A stretch of 64,000 bases of DNA from Candidatus Lucifugimonas marina (lineage in GTDB: Bacteria; Chloroflexota; Dehalococcoidia; Lucifugimonadales; Lucifugimonadaceae): positions 62,001 to 126,000 of the forward strand of contig CP046147.1 of NCBI GenBank assembly GCA_029593915.1, in the 5' to 3' direction. The translations under genes and the position numbers were made by a program. How positions within the stretch are numbered: the first letter of the stretch is position 1; every line of letters begins with the position of its first letter. Positions 48,073 to 57,344 of this stretch are shown here, piece by piece. The notes beneath the pieces are model-generated. The model saw only the letters and a list, made by a program, of their open reading frames with translations. It was not told where the DNA came from and ran no database searches.

Positions 48073-48447
48073 ATGTACCCGGAAGAACTAAAATATTCGA
48101 AAGAACACGAATGGGTGCGAATGAACGGCAATATCGCTGAAGTAGGCGTAACCGTGTTCGCTCAAGAGTCGCTTGGCGATGTTGTGTTCGTTGATCTTCC
48201 GGAAGAAGGTTCAGATGTTGAACAGTTCGCTAAATTTGGCGAGATCGAGTCGGTAAAAGCTGTTAGCGACCTGTTCTCACCAGTGGGTGGCAAGATTGTC
48301 GAAGTGAACTCAGCAGCTACCGATGCTCCTGAGGTCGTAAATGAAGAGCCCTACGGTTCTGGCTGGCTGATCAAAGTCGAGCTAACCGACACTGCGCAGC
48401 TCGATGAATTGATGGACGCCGCAACCTACCAGGCAACTTTGGAGTAA
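48073..48447 (+). CDS. gcvH: Glycine cleavage H-protein
   Basis: A 124-residue lipoyl carrier. The lipoylation lysine is in GEIESVKAVSDLFSP near residue 63, and the N-terminal YSKEHEWVR and C-terminal GSGWLIKVE motifs are intact. It shuttles the aminomethyl group between the P, T and L proteins. It sits 80 bases after gcvT and 11 before gcvPA. Ribosome site AGGAA upstream of ATG 48073. Confidence 0.96.
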   Translation: MYPEELKYSKEHEWVRMNGNIAEVGVTVFAQESLGDVVFVDLPEEGSDVEQFAKFGEIESVKAVSDLFSPVGGKIVEVNSAATDAPEVVNEEPYGSGWLIKVELTDTAQLDELMDAATYQATLE

Positions 48448-48458
48448 CGACTGCTCCA

Positions 48459-49820
48459 ATGGCTTCATCTACGACTTCTGGAAATCCATCTGTAAACCAC
48501 CCATACATTCCATCAACCGATTCCGAGCGAGAAGAAATGCTCGGTGTGATCGGTGTCGATTCGCTCGACGGGCTGCTTGGCGATATTCCTGCCGAACATC
48601 GGCATCCCGCACTGAATTTAGATTCAGGGCTATCTGAGCAGGAACTTGCGACCGTTATTGGATCGATGGCAGCTGAGAACGCATCTGCTTCAAGTGGATA
48701 TCTGTCGTTTTTGGGAGCTGGGTCTTACAGCCACTACATTCCGTCGACTGTTCGTTCGATCTTGCAACGCGGCGAGTTTGTAACTGCCTACACGCCGTAC
48801 CAGCCAGAAGCTGCTCAAGGCACTTTGCAAGTTGGATTCGAGTTCCAGACGGTTATTTGTCAGCTAACAGGAATGGAAGTCGCTAACGCAGGCATGTACG
48901 ACGGCCCAACGGCGTTCGCGGAAGCTTGTTTGATGGCGGCACGTGTAACCAAGCGAACCAAAGTTGGAGTGCTATCTACCGCGGATGGACGATTGCCCGA
49001 CACTCTTGTTGCATATTCGAAGCATCAGGGCATCGACATAGTTGAAGTTGAGCCTGATGCCACGGATATTCCTGATGATCTGGCGTGTATCGGCATTCAA
49101 AGCCCCAATTTCTTTGGTGAAATCGAAGATGTCGAGCGACTTACGAAACTCGCTCACGACAACGGTGCTTTATCAGTAGTTCATGTGAATCCGACAGCGC
49201 TCGGTATGTTCAAGGCTCCTGGAGAATTCGACGTAGACATCGTTACCGCCGAAGGACAGCCTCTCGGTGTTCCAATGGCGTTTGGTGGTCCGTACGTTGG
49301 ACTGTTCGCCTGCAAAAAGGCTCACATAAGGCAGATGCCGGGTCGAATCATCGGACGAACGACCGATACGCAAGGCCGAACCGGATACGCACTCACGCTG
49401 CAAACTCGTGAACAGCACATCAGGCGAGAGCGTGCGACCTCAAACATTTGCACAAGCACGCAGCTAATAGGCCTGATGGTGACGGTATACGCCGCTACGC
49501 TCGGCAAGCAGGGCATCAAAGACCTTGCAAACCTCTGCTACCAGAAAGCTCACTATGCAGCTTCCGAGATCAACAAGCTTGATGGCTATACCGTCGATGC
49601 GATGGCAACCGGCGGAACGTTCTTCCACGAATTCGTCGTTTCCTGCCCAAAATCGCCTTCAGCGATCAATGCTGACTTACTTGATCGAAAGATCATCGGT
49701 GGTCTCGATATTTCAGACCGATCCGAGAACGGCATGCTGGTTTGTGTGACCGAGACCAGTTCGAAAGCGGATATCGATAAATTTGTGAAAGCTTTGAGCG
49801 AGATCGGAGCTTCGTCATGA
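48459..49820 (+). CDS. gcvPA: Glycine dehydrogenase (decarboxylating) subunit 1
   Basis: A 453-residue N-terminal half of P-protein in the split (two-subunit) form. Motifs include HPYIPSTDSEREEML, GAGSYSHYIPS, TPYQPEAAQGTLQ and GGPYVGLFACKK. It forms the P-protein with gcvPB and is the half without the PLP lysine. It ends in ATGA shared with the start of gcvPB, showing translational coupling. Confidence 0.95.
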   Translation: MASSTTSGNPSVNHPYIPSTDSEREEMLGVIGVDSLDGLLGDIPAEHRHPALNLDSGLSEQELATVIGSMAAENASASSGYLSFLGAGSYSHYIPSTVRSILQRGEFVTAYTPYQPEAAQGTLQVGFEFQTVICQLTGMEVANAGMYDGPTAFAEACLMAARVTKRTKVGVLSTADGRLPDTLVAYSKHQGIDIVEVEPDATDIPDDLACIGIQSPNFFGEIEDVERLTKLAHDNGALSVVHVNPTALGMFKAPGEFDVDIVTAEGQPLGVPMAFGGPYVGLFACKKAHIRQMPGRIIGRTTDTQGRTGYALTLQTREQHIRRERATSNICTSTQLIGLMVTVYAATLGKQGIKDLANLCYQKAHYAASEINKLDGYTVDAMATGGTFFHEFVVSCPKSPSAINADLLDRKIIGGLDISDRSENGMLVCVTETSSKADIDKFVKALSEIGASS

Positions 49821-51283
49821 GTATCACCGCAAACGCAGGTGACATCGATCGCCGATTGCTGATGGACCGCTCGGTAGCAGGACGAAAAGCATTCACCCTG
49901 CCGGAATCCGACGTTCCTTCGCAGGATTTACCAGATTCTTCGTTTTTGCGTGACGATGTCGTACTGCCAGAAGTCTCGCAGCTAGAAGTCATTCGTTATT
50001 TTTCAGTTCTTAGCCAACTAAATTTCTCTATCGACACGAATTTCTACCCACTGGGTTCGTGCACGATGAAATACAACCCGAAAATCAACGATGAACTGTC
50101 GAATTTGCCGGGTCTGGCCGACATTCACCCACTGCAACCTGATGACACCGTTCAAGGTGCGATTCGATTGCTGAAGAACCTTCAGGACGATCTTGGCGAG
50201 ATAACTGGACTTCCTGGTGTTTCGCTGGCTCCACTTGCCGGTGCTCAGGGTGAATACGCAGGTTTGTTGATCGCACGTGCGTATCACGAGGCTAAGAACG
50301 ACTCGAAACGAACCGTTGCGATAGTTCCCGATTCCGCACACGGAACCAACCCGGCTTCGGCTGCAATGGCTGGTCTAGACGTCGTCACAGTTCGTTCTGA
50401 CGATCAGGGCAACGTCGATGTAGACAACCTTCGCGAACTTGCCAACGAGAACACCGCTGTGTTTATGCTTACGATCCCGAGCACTCTCGGATTGTTTGAG
50501 CCAAACATTCTCGAAATAACCAAAATCGTTCACGACGCCGGCGGATTGGTTTACGCGGATGGTGCGAACTTGAATGCACTTCTCGGACTCGTGAAGCTCG
50601 TTGATTTGGGCGTCGATATTTGCCACTCGAACCTTCACAAGACCTTCTCAACACCTCACGGTGGTGGCGGACCTGGATCGGGACCTGTGATGGTTACCGA
50701 CGAACTTGCAAAGTTCTTGCCAAAGCCGGTCGCAATTCAGACTGAAGATGGTTATGCACTGGGCACCCCTGAACAGTCGGTTGGAACGATTAATGGCTTC
50801 CACGGATCATTCTCGATTGCGGCTCGTGCGTTTGCCTACATCAAGGCTCTGGGACTCGAAGGACTGCAATCGGTATCTGAGAACGCGATTATCAGTGCGA
50901 ACTACATTCAGGCTAAGTTGCGAGACAAGTACAACCTCGCCGCTGATCGGTACTGCATGCACGAAACGGTTCTTTCTGCCACTAAGCAGAAAAAGCGTGG
51001 TGTTGCGGGGCTAGATATTGCGAAACGCCTGTTGGACTTCGGTATTCACGCTCCAACGATGTACTTCCCGCTGATAGTCGATGAAGCATTGATGGTTGAG
51101 CCTACAGAATCGGAATCGAAAGAAACTCTCGATCACTTCATCGCAGTTATGCGACAGATCGACGATGAGATTGATGCTTCGCCAGAGTTGATTCACGAAG
51201 CCCCGCATGATTTGCCTGTCACTCGACTCGACGAAGCAACGGCCGCTCGAAAGCCGGTTTTACGTTGGACTGCTGACGAGTAG
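49817..51283 (+). CDS. gcvPB: Glycine dehydrogenase (decarboxylating) subunit 2
   Basis: A 488-residue C-terminal half of P-protein. The PLP lysine is in CHSNLHKTFSTPHGGGGPG near residue 275. NFYPLGSCTMKYNPK and VPDSAHGTNPASAAM are also typical. It decarboxylates glycine and passes the aminomethyl group to GcvH. It overlaps gcvPA by four bases and is the last gene of the operon. The L-protein gene (lpd) is not in the window. Confidence 0.96.
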   Translation: MSITANAGDIDRRLLMDRSVAGRKAFTLPESDVPSQDLPDSSFLRDDVVLPEVSQLEVIRYFSVLSQLNFSIDTNFYPLGSCTMKYNPKINDELSNLPGLADIHPLQPDDTVQGAIRLLKNLQDDLGEITGLPGVSLAPLAGAQGEYAGLLIARAYHEAKNDSKRTVAIVPDSAHGTNPASAAMAGLDVVTVRSDDQGNVDVDNLRELANENTAVFMLTIPSTLGLFEPNILEITKIVHDAGGLVYADGANLNALLGLVKLVDLGVDICHSNLHKTFSTPHGGGGPGSGPVMVTDELAKFLPKPVAIQTEDGYALGTPEQSVGTINGFHGSFSIAARAFAYIKALGLEGLQSVSENAIISANYIQAKLRDKYNLAADRYCMHETVLSATKQKKRGVAGLDIAKRLLDFGIHAPTMYFPLIVDEALMVEPTESESKETLDHFIAVMRQIDDEIDASPELIHEAPHDLPVTRLDEATAARKPVLRWTADE

Positions 51284-51309
51284 TCGAGCGACGCTCACGT
51301 TCATTGTTA

Positions 51310-51453
51310 GTCATCCCGACCGCAAGCGGAGGGATCTTAGATCGACTTGCGGTTGGCGATAGTTCGTTTTGAGACGGTTGAGTGTTGCCTGTAGTTGACC
51401 GAGTCGTTTAACCAGATTTCTCCGCTCCGCGTTCGCTACGCTCGAAATGACGA
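51310..51453. repeat. Paired inverted intergenic repeat (family A)
   Basis: Left arm GTCATCCCGACCGCAAGCGG at 51310 and right arm TCTCCGCTCCGCGTTCGCTA from 51419, ending CGAAATGACGA, arranged inverted. It fills most of the gap 51284-51592, in which no gene is seen. Confidence 0.65.
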
Positions 51454-51592
51454 TAGTTCCGCCGTGGCAACTTCTGGGGCACTGGACGACCCAGAGCGAA
51501 TCATCGTAGTAAACACCCTGTTACGTATTTCGTAATTCGTTCTCGATTGTGCAACGAATCACATTATTGACAGCGTGTTGCATAATGCCGCT

Positions 51593-51817
51593 ATGTCAAA
51601 GAACACAGTAAAACAAATAGTTATCCCTATTCTGGTTGTGATCCTGTTGGCTGGTGCATCGGTGCCGGTGCACGCTGCGACCGAAGACCCTGTTCATGCT
51701 TACACGACGACTAATTCGGACGTGAAAGCTGGGTTCGGTTACGGATTGCTGGTACTGGGTGGAATAGCCGTATTCACGTTCCTGTCACGAGCGTTTTTTA
51801 CTAAGACTCGTTCATAG
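51593..51817 (+). CDS. Small exported/membrane protein A
   Basis: A 74-residue protein. An N-terminal signal-like helix IVIPILVVILLAGASVPVHA, a likely cleavage after VHA, a short Thr-rich outer segment (ATEDPVHAYTTTNSD), a second helix GYGLLVLGGIAVFTFLS, and a basic tail FFTKTRS. ATG 51593 is preferred over GTG 51575, which would add only six residues. Unknown family. It is followed 47 bases later by another tiny membrane protein with a similar outer Thr/Ser segment and basic tail. Confidence 0.55.
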   Translation: MSKNTVKQIVIPILVVILLAGASVPVHAATEDPVHAYTTTNSDVKAGFGYGLLVLGGIAVFTFLSRAFFTKTRS

Positions 51818-51864
51818 ATCGCATGGCGGTCTGGACATGACGTTGTGGAAGTTGGGCGGCGGTG

Positions 51865-52041
51865 ATGATTAGTGATGCCGGTATTGGAATCGTAAAGTCG
51901 ACCTCAAGTGGTTGGCAGGAGTCGGTCGCGACTAGTTCGACCGGGTTCACATCAGAACATGCGGTTGTAATCGGTGTTCTCGGCGTCGTGTTACTACTGA
52001 TGATCGCCCGTAAACGTGGATGGGGATCAGGGCTCGACTGA
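51865..52041 (+). CDS. Small membrane protein B
   Basis: A 58-residue protein with a Ser/Thr-rich N-terminal half (KSTSSGWQESVATSSTGFTS), one membrane helix AVVIGVLGVVLLLMIA and a basic tail RKRGWG. By the positive-inside rule the N-terminus faces out. Ribosome site GGGCGGCGG precedes ATG 51865. It shares its plan with protein A upstream and may act with it. Unknown family. Confidence 0.45.
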   Translation: MISDAGIGIVKSTSSGWQESVATSSTGFTSEHAVVIGVLGVVLLLMIARKRGWGSGLD

Positions 52042-52146
52042 TTGATCGCTATTTCTCGCTAGTGATTTAGCACATTCGCGACGACGCACCGGTAAGCTAA
52101 CCCCGAAATTCTGAACAAGATTGAATTGCGGGAGTTTTTGCGCCGA

Positions 52147-53010
52147 ATGTCAGCCCGACCACCAGTTGTCGATACCCACGTCCATATTTGGGAGATGCCG
52201 CCGATAGCACCAATCGGACCGAGCGCACCAAATTTCACTTCGAAACCCAAAGCGCACGGCAATGCCGAACTGCAGCTTGCCGATATGGACTCCAACGGCG
52301 TCGATAAGACCGTTCTCGTGCAAACCTCGTTTTCAACCTGGGACAACGAGTACGTCGCCGCTTCCGCGATCAAGTATCCAGATCGATTCGTTTCGATGGG
52401 GCTGGTCGATCCAATGAACGATAATAACGCCGAGCAGGCTGTCTACTGGATGGACGAGCGCAAGATGCAGGGCTTTCGATTCCATCCGCAGTACTACTCA
52501 GAGGTCGATATTTTACTTCGACCAGAGAACGATGCCATGTTCGAGGCAATCGAACAGCGTGAAGGCATCGTTCAAGTTCACAATCGACCCGAACACGCGC
52601 ACCAGTTCGACTATGTAGCCGGAAAGTACCCGGGCATTACTTGGCTGATCGACCACATGATGTACCCAGAGCCGAATATGGCTCCTGATTGGGCTGCTTA
52701 CAAGCCAGTTCTGGCGCTCGCCAAGCACGATAACGTGCTGATGAAAATCTCAGACATTCACAATCGATCTGAGAGTGACGAGCACCCGTTTAGCGACATG
52801 CACGATGTGATCAAGATGGCGATGGATGCCTTCGGGATCGACAACGTGATGTGGGGCACTGGCTATCCCGGCTACCACCGCGTCGAGCACGGCTGGCTTT
52901 CTCTTGCGGATGAACTCAAACTCGTTCGAGAAGGTTTTGATTGGCTTACCGAGGAAGAGCGCGATAAATATCTTGGTGGTAACGCCATGCGCGTGTGGGA
53001 CTGGTCGTAG
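52147..53010 (+). CDS. Amidohydrolase-2 family TIM-barrel hydrolase
   Basis: About 287 residues. The metal motif is VVDTHVHIWEMPP at the N-terminus, with later barrel His in VQVHNRPEH and WLIDHMMYPEP, and Asp region MWGTGYPG, where the usual Asp appears replaced (GTGYPG for GSDxP). The family hydrolyses lactones or decarboxylates aromatic acids. ATG 52147 is preferred; a TTG frame extension from 52126 exists. The altered last motif suggests an unusual or changed metal site. Substrate unknown; the Sec-peroxiredoxin gene follows 61 bases later. Confidence 0.8.
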   Translation: MSARPPVVDTHVHIWEMPPIAPIGPSAPNFTSKPKAHGNAELQLADMDSNGVDKTVLVQTSFSTWDNEYVAASAIKYPDRFVSMGLVDPMNDNNAEQAVYWMDERKMQGFRFHPQYYSEVDILLRPENDAMFEAIEQREGIVQVHNRPEHAHQFDYVAGKYPGITWLIDHMMYPEPNMAPDWAAYKPVLALAKHDNVLMKISDIHNRSESDEHPFSDMHDVIKMAMDAFGIDNVMWGTGYPGYHRVEHGWLSLADELKLVREGFDWLTEEERDKYLGGNAMRVWDWS

Positions 53011-53071
53011 GTAGAATCTTGTTCAGATGGCGTACTCGCCGCTCGGAACGAACATGGAGCACGGATAACAA

Positions 53072-53548
53072 ATGGCACTTCAACCTGGAACTAAGGCACC
53101 AGATTTCACTCTGGAAGCGCACTCGGGGACTGTAACCCTCTCTGAACTACGCGGAAAAACCGTTGTAGTTGGGTTCCATCCCGCCAGCTTCACTGGTGGC
53201 TGACTGAACCAGGTGCGCGGGTTCCGCGCAAGCTACGACAAGTTTGTCGAGTTGAACACTGAGATCATCGAGATCAGTGCTGATCCCACTCCAGTTCAAA
53301 AGGCGTGGGTTGCCAGTATGAAAGAAGACGGTAGCGACGAAGACGGGCAAGTTCCATTCCCAGTCGCAAGCGATTTCTGGCCGCACGGCGAAGTGATCAA
53401 AGCGTTCGATGTGTTCAACGAAGCCACAGGCAAGGCAAAGCGGTCGGTATTCATCATCGATGGCGAAGGCATAATTCGCTGGTCAAACGTCTACACCGAT
53501 TCGATCCCAGCTTCTGGCGAGCTACTCCACGAAATCGAAAATCTGTAG
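53072..53548 (+). CDS. Selenocysteine-containing peroxiredoxin (AhpE-like)
   Basis: A 158-residue 1-Cys-type peroxiredoxin in which the peroxidatic residue is encoded by TGA at codon 44 (53201-53203). The motif reads P37-ASF-T41-GG-Sec44, exactly P-x3-T-x2-C of the family, and the catalytic Arg124 (AKRSVFIID) follows. Before the TGA are KAPDFTLEAHSG and TVVVGFHPASF; after it the fold continues normally (IIEISADPTPVQ, VPFPVASDF). The protein has no cysteine at all. A 7-bp hairpin lies 10 bases after the TGA. It would reduce peroxides in the cytosol using a Sec-selenenic acid and need an external reductant. ATG 53072; the membrane-protein gene follows 30 bases later. Confidence 0.85.
53201..53230 (+). 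promoter_or_regulatory. UGA codon with candidate bacterial SECIS hairpin
   Basis: The stem TGCGCGG (53214-53220) and CCGCGCA (53224-53230) pairs perfectly around GTT, with G and T in the loop. The loop begins 17 bases after the UGA, inside the 16-37 base window reported for bacterial SECIS elements. Confidence 0.7.
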
Positions 53549-53578
53549 CGACTACCGGCACGCATACTGAGGATTTAT

Positions 53579-54004
53579 ATGCCGCCAATCCAGCAAACAC
53601 GAGCGACTAGAGCGATAAGAGTCGGTACTGGGTTGATCGCGATATTGGCGGTCTTATTTGTGTCGTGGTTCTTGTACGCCATTTACGTTCTTGAACCCAA
53701 CGAAGCCAATACCTCGGCGATAGGATTGGTTAATTCAACTCTTATGGTGTTGCTGGCTGTCGTTAGCATCGCGTACGCACGTTCAGTCTGGCGCCGGAGT
53801 TACGGAATTCACGATCAACAGGGTAAGTTGCGAGCCTTCACAGGTTTCATGGTGATATATCCGATACTGATCGCCGTATTGCTTCCGTATGCGCTTATCT
53901 TCACACTTTTTGCTTTTGCACTTCAGTACATGAATTCGCTGTTCAGCCGCCCGTTCGCTTATTCGCCTTCAGCTTCAGCGACGAAACAAAAAGGACATGG
54001 GTAA
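53579..54004 (+). CDS. Three-helix membrane protein, unknown function
   Basis: A 141-residue protein with three or four hydrophobic segments: GLIAILAVLFVSWFLYAIYV, SAIGLVNSTLMVLLAVVSIA, and FMVIYPILIAVLLPYALIF with a following FAFALQYMNSLF. The ends are polar and basic. No family recognised. Ribosome site GAGG precedes ATG 53579. It probably shares a transcript with the Sec-peroxiredoxin 30 bases upstream. Confidence 0.65.
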   Translation: MPPIQQTRATRAIRVGTGLIAILAVLFVSWFLYAIYVLEPNEANTSAIGLVNSTLMVLLAVVSIAYARSVWRRSYGIHDQQGKLRAFTGFMVIYPILIAVLLPYALIFTLFAFALQYMNSLFSRPFAYSPSASATKQKGHG

Positions 54005-54080
54005 TCCGATTTTATAGGGGTGACCGTCGACTGATCTGGTTCTGAGCAGCCCCGACCCCAGCCGCACTCACTGCCGTCTT

Positions 54081-56227
54081 CTATCCGCGGTTTGTCGCGG
54101 CCAGTGCGATGGACCTTGGGTACGATTCGCAAGTTGATTCGTTGTCTAGAGTCGTGCCGGTGTTTTCTTCTAAGTCAGAAAACTGCACAACGAAACCTAC
54201 TACTGCACCTTCCTCAAGCGGCCCGATGATCGGAAGTGAACCGCCCTCATCAAACAAACGCTGACGGTTGATGTTGTCACCGCTAATCACTTCGATCTGA
54301 ACGGTCCTGTGGAATTCTCGAGTCAGTTTAGGCAGAGGGCCTGAGAGCGTTCCGGTAAGCACTAGCGGGGCAGACCACAGGCCTTTATTCGGCGCATAGT
54401 TCACAGTTCCAGAGATTTCGTAGGTAAGAATGTCGTCGCCACAGTGGCCTGTTTCATAGCTAAACGCAGGGAGCTTGTAGCTGAATGTCCCTTCGTATAG
54501 TGCTCTTGGGACGATCATCTCGTACGGCGTACGTCCTCCATCAGGCGTACTCTGCTGAACCCCCGTCATAATCGGCTCGACAAAGCGTTCTACTCTCTCC
54601 AGATTCAGCTTGCTTTCGTTTTGCATCACATCTGCCGAAGAAACAGCGAGGATTTCATCAATCCACGACTGATCGACCCACCCCATCCACTCTCCGCTGA
54701 AGTCTGCCAGTTCAATCGCACCCTCATCACTGAGCGGAGTTTGCCCTTTCCAAGTGGAAGGTTCGGCAAGAATTCCGTAGCGAAGTTCTGGTTCGATAGC
54801 CGCAACCGTTATCTCGAAAGCTTCTCCACCGACCGATCCTTTTACGACGTAGTCACCAGCCCACGGCAGGGTTACGTTTTCGTTCAGATCACCGACACCT
54901 GTGCCAGCGACGTTTTGAATAACGTCTGTCCAATCGATTAATCCTCGCGGTTCGATAGCAGATATCTGGTATTCAACGTCTTGCATATTTCCGTCTTTAG
55001 TTTCGCCAGAAACGGTCAAATTCAATGTGTATTGAAGGAAATCAACGCTCCCTGACCAGGACTTTTTGAGTGTAGCGTTGCCGCCCCACGGGCTAATTTC
55101 AGCCTGAACAGTCATGCCGTTTGATAGTTGGACCGATGCCGATGAACTTCCAGCGTTTTCGTCAGCAGATGGAGTTTCTGTTGGGTCGGCCAGAAATACT
55201 TCCGACGCCTTTTCCAGAGGATCGGGAGTAGATGTCGGCAGAGCACTCATAGGGGTAGGCGCTGGGTCGCCCTCTGGGGCGACGCATTTTCCTGAGGCAA
55301 GCTTGATGTGTTGCTCAGTAGTTGTCCGCTGCCGATCCAAGTTCTCAATCGGGTCTTCTGGCGAGTAAGTGAAATTCCATACTTCGCTAACATCAATCGA
55401 CGCGAAATATTCGATCGTGAAATCGGCACCACCCTTCAGGCACGTGAAGTCGGTGATTGCCGTGAACGTCGGGGTGGTAAGAGCTGTTTCAGGCGGTGCG
55501 AATTCAATAATCACTGGCTCGGCGTTCAGTTTTCCATCGACATCACCAAATAACGTCCAGTGCGTTTCCGGGTGGTCTCGACAACGGCGTCATCTCCAGA
55601 GCCATAAACCTGCCGGCGTACAACCTGCGATTCAGTCGACTTTTTCATCGTCACCGCTTCGACCGGGAAAGGCACCCCTTCCACAGCTGTGTTTGGGACA
55701 TTCAGTCTCAACCCGAAGAAATCTGAACGATATATCTTGATGCCGCTGAAGCTCGAAATAGACGTCTTGATCGTTGCGTTCTCGCCAGTTTCGTCAATTA
55801 CGATCTCGTCGACATCCAATGGTGTTGAGAGCGGTGCTTCCCCGTCATCGGAACTATCGCTCTCGAAGTGAATCAACCGGAATCCATCTTCGAGTAATGA
55901 AACAGGAAGTACTAGCGAAACTTGAACTGGTTTCGAGAACGTGGTTCCGTCGGGTCCGAATTCGTACGCTGCAAGCTCAGGCATGTCACTGGGCTCGCTG
56001 ACATCGTTTTCGACTTTCGAAACCGTAATTTCGATATCTTCCGACAACGCTCCAGGCGGAACTTTGATTGTGACGAATCCGCCTACTGCTTCGACGGTTC
56101 CGCCTTTGGAGGCACTGACCAGTTTCGAAGACTCGGCTTCGCCCGACGATCCACAAGCAATGACCGCTGTAATCAACAGCAAAGCAAATATCTGAGCAAC
56201 ACGAACGGCAGAGGGAAATTTACGCAT
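54081..56227 (-). pseudogene. Large ZU5-like lipoprotein, frameshifted
   Basis: Two adjoining frames read as one ~715-residue exported protein. The N-terminal piece starts at ATG 56227 (MRKFPSAVRV) with GAGG upstream and has a lipobox LLLITAVIACGSS. A ZU5-like domain follows (GGTVEAVGGFVTIKVPPGAL, FGPDGTTFSKPVQVSL). At about 55530-55585 the frame shifts: the first piece stops at 55526, while the overlapping frame reads HPETHWTLFGDVDGK and continues to 54081 with a Pro/Thr linker and further beta-rich regions. The second piece has no signal peptide of its own, so one interrupted gene is more likely than two. The C-terminal part is not recognised. Probably a surface-anchored binding protein. 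Confidence 0.65.
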
Positions 56228-56375
56228 CGAAGCCTCGGAGGAATACGAACGTCTGATCACCACATGGGGCGAGAACGAGTAGTAATGCCACTCGACTGCC
56301 CATGCAGTATTGCACAACGGATCGAAGTCGTCCGCGCTACTCTCTCATCGAGGATGTGAATGTGATCCAGCGCCC

Positions 56376-57188
56376 TTAGTAGAACGTGCCGCCGGTCTCG
56401 CCGTCGTCGCCTAGTTCGCCTGCAAGTCCAGCCTTGATATCGGCTAGTTGGCCTTCGACCCCCATCTTGAGCATTCCGGCGTCTGAACTCATCGGGAACC
56501 ATTGCATGCCCTGCTTGATTCGTCGAGCAGCCTCTTCTCCGCCAGTCGTGTGTGCTCCGGTGAAAACGCCGTGCTTTTTTCCGGCATCGACTACCTTCTG
56601 AACTGCGGCGATGTGGTCAGGATGCTTGTTGTCGAGTCCAATCGGCACCCCCATGTTCTGGGCGAGGTCGTTTGGCCCTACGAAACATACGTCGACACCA
56701 GGCACTGCCATGATCTCGTCAATTTGATCAACAGCAGCGGGATCTTCGATCATGATCACTACCAGCGTCATGTCGTTCGCCTTCTGGTAGAAGCCGGGGC
56801 CGTAAGCGATTTGCCCTCGTGCGCTACCGATTCCACGTATTCCCTCTGGTGCGTACTTCGCTGCTTGAACGATTTCGCGTGCCTGTTCGGCATTTTTTAC
56901 ATCGGGAGCAACGATTCCCATGAACCCGATATCGAGAATTCGCTTGATCCACACTTTTTCGCCGTATGGCACGCGTGCAAACATCGGCACTCCGCTGCCC
57001 TGAGATGCCCGGAGACAGTTCACAGCCGTAGAAACGTCGATTGCGTTGTGTTCGAAGTCGACAACGATCCAGTCGAGATCGGTCATGTGTGTGAGAACTT
57101 CGATTACCGACGGGTCGCCAGTTGTTGACCATGTGCCAACAGTGGCTTCGCCGCGCTTCATCTTGTCTTTGACTGGATTGGAGTCCAT
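56376..57188 (-). CDS. HpcH/HpaI-family aldolase
   Basis: A 270-residue class II pyruvate aldolase. Motifs are WIVVDFEHNAID (metal/substrate region), RVPYGEKVWIKRILDIGFMG, VVIMIEDPAAV with a metal-binding Glu, and DVCFVGPNDLAQNMG with the metal Asp. Members cleave 4-hydroxy-2-keto acids to pyruvate and an aldehyde. It is divergent from KDPG aldolase and KDG kinase with a palindrome in the gap, so all three may be controlled by one regulator of sugar-acid use. ATG start at 57188. Confidence 0.9.
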   Translation of the reverse strand: MDSNPVKDKMKRGEATVGTWSTTGDPSVIEVLTHMTDLDWIVVDFEHNAIDVSTAVNCLRASQGSGVPMFARVPYGEKVWIKRILDIGFMGIVAPDVKNAEQAREIVQAAKYAPEGIRGIGSARGQIAYGPGFYQKANDMTLVVIMIEDPAAVDQIDEIMAVPGVDVCFVGPNDLAQNMGVPIGLDNKHPDHIAAVQKVVDAGKKHGVFTGAHTTGGEEAARRIKQGMQWFPMSSDAGMLKMGVEGQLADIKAGLAGELGDDGETGGTFY

Positions 57189-57251
57189 TTAGGCGTCTTT
57201 CTGTTAGAAAAATTTCGTGGTTCGTGTAGTTGCCATCGTGCAGACAACGAA

Positions 57252-57268
57252 TGTTTCACGGCGAAACA
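57252..57268. promoter_or_regulatory. Candidate operator between divergent aldolase genes
   Basis: TGTTTCACGGCGAAACA, six-base perfect arms around five bases, in the 156-base divergent gap between the HpaI aldolase and KDPG aldolase genes. The binding protein is not known. Confidence 0.45.
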
Positions 57269-57344
57269 GGTTACTACTTCGTGAGAGAGCGATAAACTGT
57301 CCTGCGTATCAAATCAAAACTATCTCGCTTAAGGAGACCCCGAG

